Below the pieces are notes generated by a model. The model did no database searches. It had not been told where the DNA came from and saw only the letters and a list, made by a program, of their open reading frames with translations. From the NCBI GenBank assembly GCA_002327315.1, contig DCVI01000095.1, forward strand, positions 1 through 11,579: a DNA stretch of 11,579 bases, read 5' to 3'. Made by a program: the position numbers and the translations under genes. Shown in pieces: positions 1 through 6,857 of the stretch; position 1 is the first letter of the stretch; every line of letters starts with the position of its first letter. The stretch is from Syntrophaceae bacterium UBA2192 (lineage in GTDB: Bacteria > Desulfobacterota > Syntrophia > Syntrophales > UBA2192).

Positions 1-277
1 GGATGAAGAGCCCCCCGTAGTGACCCCAGTCGGCCGGCCACCAGTCCTGCGAGTCCGTCATCAGCGCATAGAGATCCTTCTTTACGGCCTCCAGGTCGAG
101 TTTCTTGAACTCCTCAGCGTAGTTGAACGCCTCGCCCATCGGATTGCTCAGGTCAGAGTGCTGATGAAGAATCTTGAGGTTCAACTGGTTCGGCCACCAG
201 TCCCGAGTCGACTTGCCGCCGCCGGCAATGGATTTGCTTGTCTTGCCCGTTACCGGGCACTTGCTGTCTTCAGTCAT
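1..277 (-). CDS. katG: Catalase-peroxidase KatG, N-terminal part (cut by window edge)
   Basis: The 92 visible residues begin MTEDSKCPVTG and contain RDWWPNQLNLKILHQHS, NPMGEAFNYAEEF, LEAVKKDLYALMTDSQDWWP and ADWGHYGGLFI. This is the highly conserved N-terminal region of bacterial catalase-peroxidases. The family is a cytoplasmic haem enzyme that destroys hydrogen peroxide by catalase and peroxidase reactions. The catalytic Arg-Trp-His segment (RMAWH in the family) would come just after the window edge, so catalytic integrity cannot be judged. The ATG at 275-277 has a strong AGGAGG ribosome site seven bases upstream, which fixes the start. It lies 152 bp downstream of the perR-type gene on the same strand, with a Fur/PerR-like operator in the gap, so peroxide control is likely. 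Identity is near certain from the N-terminus; only completeness is unknown. Confidence 0.95.
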   Translation of the reverse strand, partial: MTEDSKCPVTGKTSKSIAGGGKSTRDWWPNQLNLKILHQHSDLSNPMGEAFNYAEEFKKLDLEAVKKDLYALMTDSQDWWPADWGHYGGLFI

Positions 278-349
278 AATGTTTCCTCCTTTCGGTGTGT
301 GAATGTCGTTCTCTCTCTCGCCGTCAAAAGGTTACCATGTCACCCGTGA

Positions 350-379
350 TTTTTAATGTCTATAAAGAATCATTATCAA
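350..379 (-). promoter_or_regulatory. katG promoter with overlapping PerR/Fur-like operator
   Basis: On the minus strand, TGATAATGATTCTTT (364-378) matches the PerR-box consensus TTATAATNATTATAA at about 10 of 14 informative positions and is also Fur-box-like. It overlaps a candidate -35 TTGATA (374-379). A candidate -10 TAAAAA (350-355) follows after 18 bases. Binding here would block katG transcription, which fits peroxide derepression by PerR. The operator core (TGATAATGATT) is convincing. The exact -10 is less sure because the region is AT-rich. Confidence 0.6.
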
Positions 380-429
380 TTGCCGGGTAAAAAAAGAGCC
401 ATGAAATAGTGCCACAGAGCATGAAGAGG

Positions 430-885
430 TTAGTTTTTCTGCTGACATGCAGGGCAGAGACCGAAGAAATCCAGGCGGTGATGGAAGATTTTGTACCCCG
501 TCTTTTTGCTCATCTCCTCGCTGAGTTCATCAAGGTTCATCAGTTCCGGATCCATGATCTTCTTGCACTTCATACAGATGGCGTGGGGGTGAGGCGCCGG
601 ATTGTATCCGTCGTAGCGATTGCTTCCGTCGGGGAAGCCCAGCTCCAGGACCTCGTTCAATTCCTTGAGAAGAGAAACCGTTTTGTACACTGTGGCCAGA
701 CTTGTCGTGGGGAATTCGGCTTTAACTTCCTGATAAATATCGTCGACGCTGGGGTGCCCTTCGCTGGCTGCAAGAATTTTGAGGATGGCCAGGCGTTGGG
801 GCGTGATGCGGAAATCGCGACTTTTCAGCTTGGAAAGCATCTCCTCGACGCGTTTTTGAGGTTCCGTGGAGTCCCTGTATTGCAT
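430..885 (-). CDS. perR: Fur-family peroxide-responsive repressor, PerR type
   Basis: This is a short winged-helix metalloregulator. The N-terminal DNA-binding part contains RITPQRLAIL, HPSVDDIYQEV and TTSLATVYKTVSLL. The C-terminal dimerisation part has two CxxC zinc-site pairs, CMKC and CPAC. The regulatory-site pattern resembles Bacillus PerR: a His in HPSVDD, Asp in NRYD, the HPH pair, and Asp in KKIMDPE where Fur proteins usually carry Glu. The family represses katG and similar genes until metal-catalysed oxidation of the site histidines. An in-frame TTG at 889-891 could give two more residues. However, AGGT sits 7 bases before the ATG at 885 and only 1 base before the TTG, so ATG is preferred (about 151 residues). 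It lies upstream of katG on the same strand, and both genes have PerR-like boxes. The peroxide role is inferred from ligands and context. Confidence 0.9.
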   Translation of the reverse strand: MQYRDSTEPQKRVEEMLSKLKSRDFRITPQRLAILKILAASEGHPSVDDIYQEVKAEFPTTSLATVYKTVSLLKELNEVLELGFPDGSNRYDGYNPAPHPHAICMKCKKIMDPELMNLDELSEEMSKKTGYKIFHHRLDFFGLCPACQQKN

Positions 886-919
886 GCTCAAGACCTATCT
901 GAAGAAAACGTTTATTAAA

Positions 920-962
920 CAATAATTATTATCTTTTACTCTTCTCCTGACGGTTTTGTCAA
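920..962 (-). promoter_or_regulatory. perR promoter and autoregulatory operator
   Basis: On the minus strand there is a perfect -35 TTGACA (957-962). A candidate -10 TAAAAG (933-938) follows after 18 bases. Next comes AGATAATAATTATTG (920-934), which holds the dyad core TAAT-A-ATTA of Fur/PerR boxes and matches the PerR consensus at about 10 of 14 informative positions. The operator covers the -10 and probable start point, which suggests autoregulation. The rest of the gap up to the ABC ATPase stop (963-1085) shows no gene and no convincing terminator. Confidence 0.6.
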
Positions 963-1085
963 CGATTTGTTTAGCCGTTACAGATTGGGTGTATAGGAGG
1001 GCAGGGATGACGCATGGTAACAGCAATCCCTTTTATGCTTCTCGGCAATGCGGCGAATCGTAGGCAGGTACAGAGGCAGGGGGAA

Positions 1086-2165
1086 TTAAAACGGCATCGC
1101 CAGGACCCGCGTGAAGGTCATCCACACGTCGCTGCCATCGGCCAGGTCATCGGCGGCCGCCGGTCCCGTGGCCCTCACCTCCTGGGGGCCCAGGGCCACC
1201 CGGTAGTCCATTTCGTTCCCCAGGTAGATCTTGCGGACCAGGCGTCCGGGAATCGCGCCGGGTTCCGGCTGACTCGACACGGTGATCGATTCCGGTCGGG
1301 CCGCCAGGACCACCCGCTCGCCCGTTTTCATCTCCGAGTGCAGACGGCCCTTCAGGTGCACGGGTCCCTGGACATCGGTCAGGGCGACAACCCCCTCGGA
1401 ACCCTCCACGGCAACCAGGGTGCCTTCCAGGAAATTGATGAGTCCGATGAAGTCGGCCACGAAACGATTGGCGGGGAATTCGTAGATGTCTTTCGGCCTG
1501 CCCGTCTGCTGGACATAGCCCTTGTCCATCACGATGATCCGGTCGGACATGACCATGGCCTCCGCCTGGTCGTGGGTCACGTAGATGACGGTGATCCCGA
1601 GACGGCGCTGCACGTCCTTGATCTCGAAGCGCATGCTCTCGCGGAGCTTGGCGTCCAGGTTGGAGAGAGGCTCGTCCAGAAGAAGAAGGGAGGGCTCGGC
1701 CACCAAGGCGCGGGCAAGGGCCACGCGCTGCTGCTGACCCCCGGAGAGCTGGCTGGGCAGACGCTTCTCGAGGCCTTCCAGGTGCACCAGGTCGAGAACG
1801 TGCCCGACCTTCTCCTGGATCGTCTTTTTCGACGTGCCGCGGACTTTCAGGGGGTAGGCGACGTTGGCAAAGACATTCATGTGGGGCCACACTGCGTAGG
1901 ACTGGAAGACCATGCCGATGTTGCGCTGCTCGGGGGGCTTGTAGGTCCTGGTCTCGGAGCAGCTCACCAGCTCGGTCCCGATGAACACACGTCCCGTCGT
2001 GGCCCTCTCGAACCCGGCGATGATCCGCAGCGTCGTGGTCTTGCCGCAGCCCGACGGACCGAGAAGGGACACGAACTCCCCTTCCCGGATGATTTCGCTG
2101 AACGCCGCCACGGCCTCCACATTGCCGAACTTCTTCGATACGTTTTCCAGTCTCACATCGGCCAT
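1086..2165 (-). CDS. ABC importer ATPase (iron / 2-aminoethylphosphonate / spermidine type)
   Basis: This 359-residue nucleotide-binding protein powers import through the permease encoded just upstream. All motifs are intact: Walker A GPSGCGKTT at about 36-44, Q-loop Gln at about 88 in MVFQSY, signature LSGGQQQ at about 140-146, Walker B LLLLDEP at about 160-166, D-loop SNLD, and the switch His in VTHDQ at about 198. The C-terminal third (about 240-359) is a TOBE-type domain with the motif AARPESI. Length and architecture match the PotA/FbpC/PhnT group of peripheral inner-membrane ATPases. It is the last gene of the three-gene importer and is separated from the permease by a 191-bp gap filled mostly by a repeat element. 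The ATG at 2165 follows a purine-rich AGGAAAAGGG tract. The family does not by itself fix the substrate. Confidence 0.93.
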   Translation of the reverse strand: MADVRLENVSKKFGNVEAVAAFSEIIREGEFVSLLGPSGCGKTTTLRIIAGFERATTGRVFIGTELVSCSETRTYKPPEQRNIGMVFQSYAVWPHMNVFANVAYPLKVRGTSKKTIQEKVGHVLDLVHLEGLEKRLPSQLSGGQQQRVALARALVAEPSLLLLDEPLSNLDAKLRESMRFEIKDVQRRLGITVIYVTHDQAEAMVMSDRIIVMDKGYVQQTGRPKDIYEFPANRFVADFIGLINFLEGTLVAVEGSEGVVALTDVQGPVHLKGRLHSEMKTGERVVLAARPESITVSSQPEPGAIPGRLVRKIYLGNEMDYRVALGPQEVRATGPAAADDLADGSDVWMTFTRVLAMPF

Positions 2166-2203
2166 GAATCGCCCTTTTCCTTTCTGTCCACTATTTCAAC
2201 CTG

Positions 2204-2343
2204 GTCATCCCCGCGAAGGCCGTTCGGCAAGCCCTTCGGCCAGCTCAGGGTCGTGAGCTTGTCGAATCGACTCACGGCCCTGAGCCTGTCGAAAGGGCGG
2301 GGATCCAGTCTGTACATGGATTCCTGGTCAAGCCAGGAATGAC
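2204..2343. repeat. Nested inverted-repeat element between permease and ATPase genes
   Basis: This is a 140-bp block with imperfect terminal inverted repeats, GTCATCCC at the left and GGAATGAC at the right. Inside it, CTCAGGGTCGTGAG (2244-2257) pairs with CTCACGGCCCTGAG (2271-2284) at 13 of 14 positions around a 13-base loop, with partial extension outward through TTCG/CGAA. A second hairpin, ATTCCTGG (2320-2327) with CCAGGAAT (2333-2340), is a perfect 8-bp stem with a 5-base loop. The outer arms CCCCGC (2209-2214) and GCGGGG (2297-2302) flank the inner hairpin, as if one small repeat had inserted into another. It starts about 13 bases after the permease stop. It resembles dispersed REP/MITE-like intergenic repeats seen in many proteobacteria; that comparison is from memory. 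Confidence 0.8.
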
Positions 2344-2356
2344 ATGGGTGAAATGA

Positions 2357-4051
2357 TCAGATGGTGATCTTCCCCTTCGTGATTTTCGAAACCACTACAT
2401 TTCCTCCCAGGACCACCACGAGGATCAGCACGGACAGCACGGAGGCCGCCTGCTGGTTGGAGTAGGTCTGCATCTCGAACAGGATGACGCCCAGGTTGTG
2501 CGTCTCGGGGCCATAGAGCAGGATACTCATCGTCAACTCATAGAAGGTCGTCATGAACACGAGAAACCACGCGGCAATGAGGCCTGGCCTCACGAGCGGC
2601 AGGATGATGTCGCGGAAGCTCTGCAACCAGCTTGCCCCGGAGATCTGTGCCGCCTCCTCGAGCGAAAGATCGATCTGCTCCAGGGAGGCGCAGACCGTGC
2701 GGACGGAGAAGGCCAGGTACTTCACGATGTAGGCCACGATCAGGATTGCGAAGGTGTTGTACAGGTTGAGCCCGAATTTGCCCGAGAAGGCGATGATCAG
2801 CGCCAGCGCGATGACCGTCCCCGGCGTGGCGTAAGGGACGGTGGCGATGAGGTCCGCCGCCCGGGCCAGGGGGCTCTTCACCTTAACCCGGTAGTAGGCG
2901 ATGAGACTTGCCACCAGCAGGGCCAGGGTCGCAGCCACGATGCCCAGGAACAGGCTGTTCCAGAAGGCCTCGAGGGCCGTCTTGAACGTCAGGATGTAGG
3001 CGTAGTGCTCCAGGCTCAGGTTCTCCAGGGTGATGGGCTCCCCGAAAACGCGGATGAAGGAGGTCACCACGATGGCCCCGATGGGCAGGATCACCAGGAG
3101 AAAGCCCAGCAGACCCGAAAACATCAGGGCCGCGATCCGGAAGCGGCCCAGCGATACGGGCAACACACGGGCGCTCTTTCCCCCCACGAGGGTGTAACGT
3201 TTGCGGCTCAGAAGGCGGTTCCCGAGAGCCATGGTGATGACGGCGATGACCATGAGCACGACCGACAGGGCCGTCGCCTCACGCATCCCCGACGTTGTCC
3301 CCATGTAGACGTACTGGATGACCTGTGTGGAGAGCACATAGATGCGGCTGGGCATGCCGATCATGGCGGGGACCCCGAAGGCGGAGGCCGAGGCGGCAAA
3401 GACCAGCAGGCCCCCCGCAAAAAAGCTCGGCGACACCAGGGGCAGTGTGATGTCCCAGAACACACGCAGGGGGTGGGCGCCGCTGATGCGGGCGGCCTCC
3501 TCGAGGGAGTTGTCCATCTGCTCGAGGGCGCTCGCCACGTTCAGGAAGGCCAGGGGGTAGTAGAACAGGGTCATGACCCACACCAGGCCCGGGATCGTGT
3601 AGATGTCGAAGGGGCCGGGCACGTCGGCGCCGAAGGTCTCGACGAGCATCTTGTTGATGTACCCCACACCCGGGGTGAGCAGCAGGATCCAGGCAATTGC
3701 CCCCACGTAGGGCGGGATCACATAGGGGATGAAAAAAAGGGAGCGGAACTGACGCCGCCAGGGAAGATTGCTTCGCACCACGAGCCAGGCAAGCCCCGTG
3801 GCGAAGATCATGGAGAAGAACATGGTGAGACCGCACACCAGGAGCGTCGTCACCACGGCATCCCAGTTGCTTTCCTTGCCGTAGACGGCGATGTAGTTCT
3901 GGAGGCTGATCTCCCCTTCGGTGCCCAGGAAGCTCCTCAGGACAAGAAGGACCAGGGGAAAGAGAACGAAGACAACGAGAAACAGCAGGGCGGTACCGAT
4001 GACGAGATTGCGCGCGTTGAGGATCCTCCCGATCGAGTCCATGAAAGGCAC
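2357..4051 (-). CDS. Fused two-domain ABC permease (iron / 2-aminoethylphosphonate type)
   Basis: This 564-residue inner-membrane protein carries two binding-protein-dependent permease domains in tandem, so one chain can form the whole channel. Membrane segments cluster at about 17-40, 65-92, 104-126, 153-175, 212-232 and 260-278, and again at about 308-332, 365-386, 403-422, 433-450, 491-512 and 536-556. Each half has an EAA cytoplasmic loop that docks on the ATPase: EEAARISGAHPLRVFWD (about 184-200) and EEAAQISGASWLQSFRD (about 465-481). Tandem fusion is typical of the FbpB/HitB ferric-iron permeases and of the PhnU2/AepV aminoethylphosphonate permeases, so substrate is undecided. The longest reading starts with GTG at 4051, but GGAG lies only 2 bases upstream of it. 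The ATG at 4042 is a reasonable alternative (561 residues). It sits between the binding-protein and ATPase genes of the importer. Confidence 0.92.
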   Translation of the reverse strand: MPFMDSIGRILNARNLVIGTALLFLVVFVLFPLVLLVLRSFLGTEGEISLQNYIAVYGKESNWDAVVTTLLVCGLTMFFSMIFATGLAWLVVRSNLPWRRQFRSLFFIPYVIPPYVGAIAWILLLTPGVGYINKMLVETFGADVPGPFDIYTIPGLVWVMTLFYYPLAFLNVASALEQMDNSLEEAARISGAHPLRVFWDITLPLVSPSFFAGGLLVFAASASAFGVPAMIGMPSRIYVLSTQVIQYVYMGTTSGMREATALSVVLMVIAVITMALGNRLLSRKRYTLVGGKSARVLPVSLGRFRIAALMFSGLLGFLLVILPIGAIVVTSFIRVFGEPITLENLSLEHYAYILTFKTALEAFWNSLFLGIVAATLALLVASLIAYYRVKVKSPLARAADLIATVPYATPGTVIALALIIAFSGKFGLNLYNTFAILIVAYIVKYLAFSVRTVCASLEQIDLSLEEAAQISGASWLQSFRDIILPLVRPGLIAAWFLVFMTTFYELTMSILLYGPETHNLGVILFEMQTYSNQQAASVLSVLILVVVLGGNVVVSKITKGKITI

Positions 4052-4068
4052 CGCTCCACAAGAGAAAT

Positions 4069-4102
4069 CCCCGCCGGCCGCTCAGTGACCGGGCCGGCGG
4101 GG
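4069..4102 (-). other. GC-rich intercistronic stem-loop after the binding-protein gene
   Basis: CCCCGCCGGCC (4069-4079) and GGCCGGCGGGG (4092-4102) form a perfect 11-bp stem with a 12-base loop in the 66-bp gap between the binding-protein stop and the permease start. On the transcribed strand it is followed by ATTTCTCTT rather than a clear run of T, so it is a poor terminator. Such hairpins after the first gene of importer operons (malE-malF is the classic case) are known to protect the upstream mRNA and give excess binding protein. That role here is inferred. Confidence 0.7.
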
Positions 4103-4117
4103 GAACGAACCGTCAGT

Positions 4118-5143
4118 CTAGCGGAGAACCGTCTTGTCGAACCGCTCCTTGACCTTATCCGGATCCCGGCTGATGGCATCCCAGTCCATGGGCATGGCGA
4201 ACTTGTTGATCTCCCCGATCTTCATGGCTGCATTGGCAGGCGGCGGCATGTCGGGCCTGACGGAGTGCATCCAGCCGGCAAGGATCGCCTGCTGGCCCTC
4301 CTTGGAGAGGAAGAAGTCATAAACGGTCTTGGCCGCCGCAGGGTTTTTCGACGTCTTCATGATGGCGATGCCCGATGGGTTCACGACGGGCCCGTCGGAG
4401 GGGTAAACGAACCCCAGGGGTTTTTTCTCACTGATCGCCTTCAGCACGTTCTCCTCGAGCAGCATCGCCACGGCGAGCTGGCCGGAGAGGAGCTTCGTCT
4501 CCACGGCTCCGTTGCCGGGCTCGCAGGCAATCCGGTTTTTCCGGAGGGCCTCGAAGAAGGGCCAGCCGTGTTTCGGCGAGCGCACCAGGCCCGCCGTGCC
4601 GGCAAAGGCCGTCCCGGACAGGAGCGGGTTCGGCATTCCCACCTTTCCCCGCCACTTGGGGTCTGCCAGATCCCACCAGGTCTTGGGGAGATCCTTGGCC
4701 GCCACGAGATTCTTGTTGTAGGCGATGCCGATGACGTTGATCCGCACGCCGGAGTAATAGCCGTCCTTGTCGAGCCACAGTGGCAGGACATATTTCGCGT
4801 TGGGCGATTTGTACTGCAGGAGCCTCCCGTCGCGCTTCAGGGTGTTGTAGTACGCGGGGTCTGCGATCATGATCAGGTCCGCCATGGAGCTGCCCTGATC
4901 GAACTCCGCCACGAGCTTCGCGATCACCTTCTCCGAGCCCCCGTAAAACCACTGCACGTCCAGCTCGGGGAACGTCTTTTTCAACACCGGCTTGAGCTGC
5001 TCGATGATGTGCAGATAGATGGAGCTGTAGATCATGACCTTGCCCTTGACCGGCTCCGCACCGAAGGCCGAACCGGCCGCCACGGCGGACAGCAGGATCA
5101 GGCCCGCTGTCAGGACCGCCCATTTCGATCGCATGCGCTTCAT
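4118..5143 (-). CDS. Periplasmic solute-binding protein of the ABC importer
   Basis: This 341-residue secreted protein captures the substrate for the permease/ATPase pair. It begins with a classic signal peptide: MKRMRSK, a hydrophobic stretch at about 8-25, and likely cleavage near AFG-AE at 28-29. There is no lipobox Cys. The mature part follows the iron/aminoethylphosphonate binding-protein pattern: KVMIYSSIY at the first strand, GGSEKVIAKLVAE, DLIMIADPAYY, NVIGIAYNKNL, PKTWWDLADPKWRGKVGMPNP, and GPVVNPSGIAI with YDFFLSKEGQQAIL near the C-terminus. The tandem Tyr pair that binds iron in FbpA is not clearly seen at its usual late position, so iron is not assured. AGGAG lies 8 bases before the ATG at 5143. 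It is the first gene of the importer cluster and has its own candidate promoter just upstream. Confidence 0.92.
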   Translation of the reverse strand: MKRMRSKWAVLTAGLILLSAVAAGSAFGAEPVKGKVMIYSSIYLHIIEQLKPVLKKTFPELDVQWFYGGSEKVIAKLVAEFDQGSSMADLIMIADPAYYNTLKRDGRLLQYKSPNAKYVLPLWLDKDGYYSGVRINVIGIAYNKNLVAAKDLPKTWWDLADPKWRGKVGMPNPLLSGTAFAGTAGLVRSPKHGWPFFEALRKNRIACEPGNGAVETKLLSGQLAVAMLLEENVLKAISEKKPLGFVYPSDGPVVNPSGIAIMKTSKNPAAAKTVYDFFLSKEGQQAILAGWMHSVRPDMPPPANAAMKIGEINKFAMPMDWDAISRDPDKVKERFDKTVLR

Positions 5144-5251
5144 TTCCCCTGCTCCTTGCTTTCTCTATTTTTGAGAGGTGATTTGGATGATCCGAGCCGG
5201 GCCGGCCGATGTAAGACTCATTCCCTTTCCGGCTCCTGTTTCCCCGCGCTG

Positions 5252-5281
5252 GCTATATGAAAAAAAAGGCCCCTTTGTCAA
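5252..5281 (-). promoter_or_regulatory. Candidate sigma-70 promoter for the importer operon
   Basis: On the minus strand a perfect -35 TTGACA (5276-5281) is followed after 18 bases by TATAGC (5252-5257), a 4-of-6 match to the -10 consensus. The -35 box overlaps the TGA stop of the upstream dehydrogenase gene (5278-5280), so initiation would begin right where that gene ends. The spacer holds AAAGGGGCCTTT and a T-run, but its loop is too small for a convincing terminator. The 134-bp gap to the binding-protein start therefore allows both read-through and independent transcription. Confidence 0.45.
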
Positions 5282-6768
5282 GGCAAGACGACGAGGTCTT
5301 CTCTTCCCATCCAGAAGAGCAGATCGGAGAGGTTCATTCGCACCCTCACGAAGGGGGAGAACGCCACGGCCCACCGGAATTCCTCGTCCGCGGTGGGAGG
5401 GTCCGTCTCCCCGGGCCGGCAGGGAAGGCCCGATTTTTTCAGCAGGGGCTCCATCTCCCCGGCCCGCATGGTCAACCGGGCCAGTTCGAGCCGGATATCC
5501 CCCCAGGAATCGACGAATGTCGCGATCCGGGGGCGGGCCGCTGCCCAGCGCTCCGATTTTTTCCGATATTCCACTGAAAATTCTGAAAGGGCTGCACCCA
5601 TCTTCTCCCGATAGGGATCCCCTCCGCGCGGAAGGGGAGCTGCGGCCATGCGCTCTTCCAGGACCCGCAGGGATTTCTCGATGTCTTCATCCCGCCAGGC
5701 AACGTTTTTAAGGGTTGCCATTGCCAGGAGCCGGTCGATGGTCCGGGCACTCACCAGGGAGCCCAGGGCAACCTGCTCCCCGTGAAAGACGAGATCCCGG
5801 CCCGCCGTCAGCCTGAGGAAATCGAGGGCGTGGCTGATGACATGCTCGAAACCGGATAGCGGGGTCGTCTCGCCGGCCGTGGACATGGAAATCCCCGCCA
5901 TGGCCAGGGCGGCGGCGGTACACGCCGTGGCATCCTGCGGTAGGGGATAGCCTGCAAACCCGCCGGCTGCCGTCCGGATACCCCCGGCAAAGGGCTCCAT
6001 GAGGCGAAAGGCAGATTCGTCGTAGCGTTCCATGACCCCCAGGCGGTGCCCGAGAAACCAGTCCCCATAGGCAACGAAGCGGGCCAGGAGATCCCCGTAC
6101 CCGGCCCGGGACATGCCGGCGGGGGCGCATTCCAGGAAGGGTCTCACCCAGAAGGCGGCGGAAACGGGTCTGGACTGAAGCGTGCGCTTTGCGCCGTGGA
6201 AGTCGATGATGGCAAAAGCGGATGTAAAGGCCGTCACGGTGAGGGCTGTGGGAATGGAAACAAAGGGGATGGGCCTGCCGTCCAGATGCAGGGCGTGTTT
6301 CACCAGATCGGTGATGCTTCCGGAGCCGAGAACAACCGCTGCGTCTTCCTTTGCTTCCCGCACGACACTGCGGATTTGCTCAAGGCATTCGTGGGAGGCG
6401 TGGAGTTCCCCGGGGGGGATGGCAAGTTCGGCCGAGAGGTCCGTCCAGCAAAAAGGGATGCGCGCCTCGCTGAGCAGGGCCCGGAACTCCCCGTCGATTT
6501 GTGCCGTGGGGCCTGCAGAGCACTTCTTGACAACACCGTCCACAAAAACGCGAATCCGCCCGCTTGTCGGACGGCATGCCAGAAACCAGCGTGAAAAGGC
6601 CTCCCGGAGCTCATCCAGGGACTCGGCATAAACCTGGAGAGGAACGAGGGGAGACTTTTTCGGGTCTTCCGATATTTTCTCCCTATCCAGGGTGTGATGA
6701 AGGGTCTCAAACCAGCGGTTCACGGCATTCGATCCTCGATATGCGAAGGGCTTGCGCATTCTAACCAT
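5278..6768 (-). CDS. Glycerol-1-phosphate dehydrogenase-like (iron-type alcohol dehydrogenase superfamily) enzyme
   Basis: This 496-residue protein has the core of the AraM/EgsA branch of metal-dependent, NAD(P)-linked dehydrogenases. The dinucleotide loop is VVLGSGSITDLVKHA at about 145-159, followed by VSIPTALTVTAFTSAF (about 170-185). Candidate metal ligands are Asp in AGYGDLLARF (about 226), His in GFEHVISH (about 309) and His in VFHGEQV (about 329). Classical G1P dehydrogenases oxidise or form sn-glycerol-1-phosphate. Here the usual P-[ST]-x-D-G segment reads TALTVTA, and the protein is about 100 residues longer than AraM, with an extended N-terminus (about 1-140) and C-terminal extension. 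The true substrate is therefore open. The ATG at 6768 follows GAAGGGA at suitable spacing. It lies 134 bp upstream of the ABC importer on the same strand, so the imported solute may be its substrate or a precursor. Family assignment is good; the reaction is not known. Confidence 0.8.
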   Translation of the reverse strand: MVRMRKPFAYRGSNAVNRWFETLHHTLDREKISEDPKKSPLVPLQVYAESLDELREAFSRWFLACRPTSGRIRVFVDGVVKKCSAGPTAQIDGEFRALLSEARIPFCWTDLSAELAIPPGELHASHECLEQIRSVVREAKEDAAVVLGSGSITDLVKHALHLDGRPIPFVSIPTALTVTAFTSAFAIIDFHGAKRTLQSRPVSAAFWVRPFLECAPAGMSRAGYGDLLARFVAYGDWFLGHRLGVMERYDESAFRLMEPFAGGIRTAAGGFAGYPLPQDATACTAAALAMAGISMSTAGETTPLSGFEHVISHALDFLRLTAGRDLVFHGEQVALGSLVSARTIDRLLAMATLKNVAWRDEDIEKSLRVLEERMAAAPLPRGGDPYREKMGAALSEFSVEYRKKSERWAAARPRIATFVDSWGDIRLELARLTMRAGEMEPLLKKSGLPCRPGETDPPTADEEFRWAVAFSPFVRVRMNLSDLLFWMGREDLVVLP

Positions 6769-6857
6769 TTTTTCTTTCCCTTCAAATGAAAAAAATTGTT
6801 CTTCCGGAAAAAATTGCTTAGAGTTGCAGAAACGATCGTGGAGGAATTGAGGAATTC
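6769..6857. promoter_or_regulatory. Divergent promoter region between dehydrogenase and small Cys-rich protein genes
   Basis: This 89-bp AT-rich gap separates two divergent starts. It contains the palindrome TTCCGGAA (6802-6809) flanked by direct copies of AAAAAATTG, a layout that could bind a regulator of both genes. A weak plus-strand promoter may be TTGTTC, 17 bases, TAGAGT. A plus-strand ribosome site GAGG lies 5 bases before the ATG at 6858. No strong consensus promoter is visible. Confidence 0.4.

Noticed and set aside
400..429. A TGGCAC sequence on the minus strand downstream of perR, considered as a sigma-54 promoter for katG
   Set aside because: At the -12 position the bases are CATGGC with no correctly spaced GC, so the invariant GG-N10-GC pattern fails.
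1014..2342. A 442-codon plus-strand open frame opposite the ATPase gene
   Set aside because: The antisense strand carries an intact ABC ATPase with all motifs. The plus-strand product has no recognisable motif and runs through the repeat element.
2498..5260. A 920-codon open frame on the plus strand across the importer genes
   Set aside because: It is the antisense shadow of GC-rich genes: the product is low-complexity His/Gly/Asp/Arg-rich with no domain, while the opposite strand encodes clear permease and binding-protein motifs.
5258..5275. AAAGGGGCCTTT plus T-run considered as a terminator after the dehydrogenase gene
   Set aside because: The palindrome leaves a loop of about 2 bases and a very short stem, so a stable terminator hairpin is unlikely.
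6046..6594. Plus-strand frames opposite the dehydrogenase gene
   Set aside because: Composition and position match antisense shadows, with no ribosome site or family motif.
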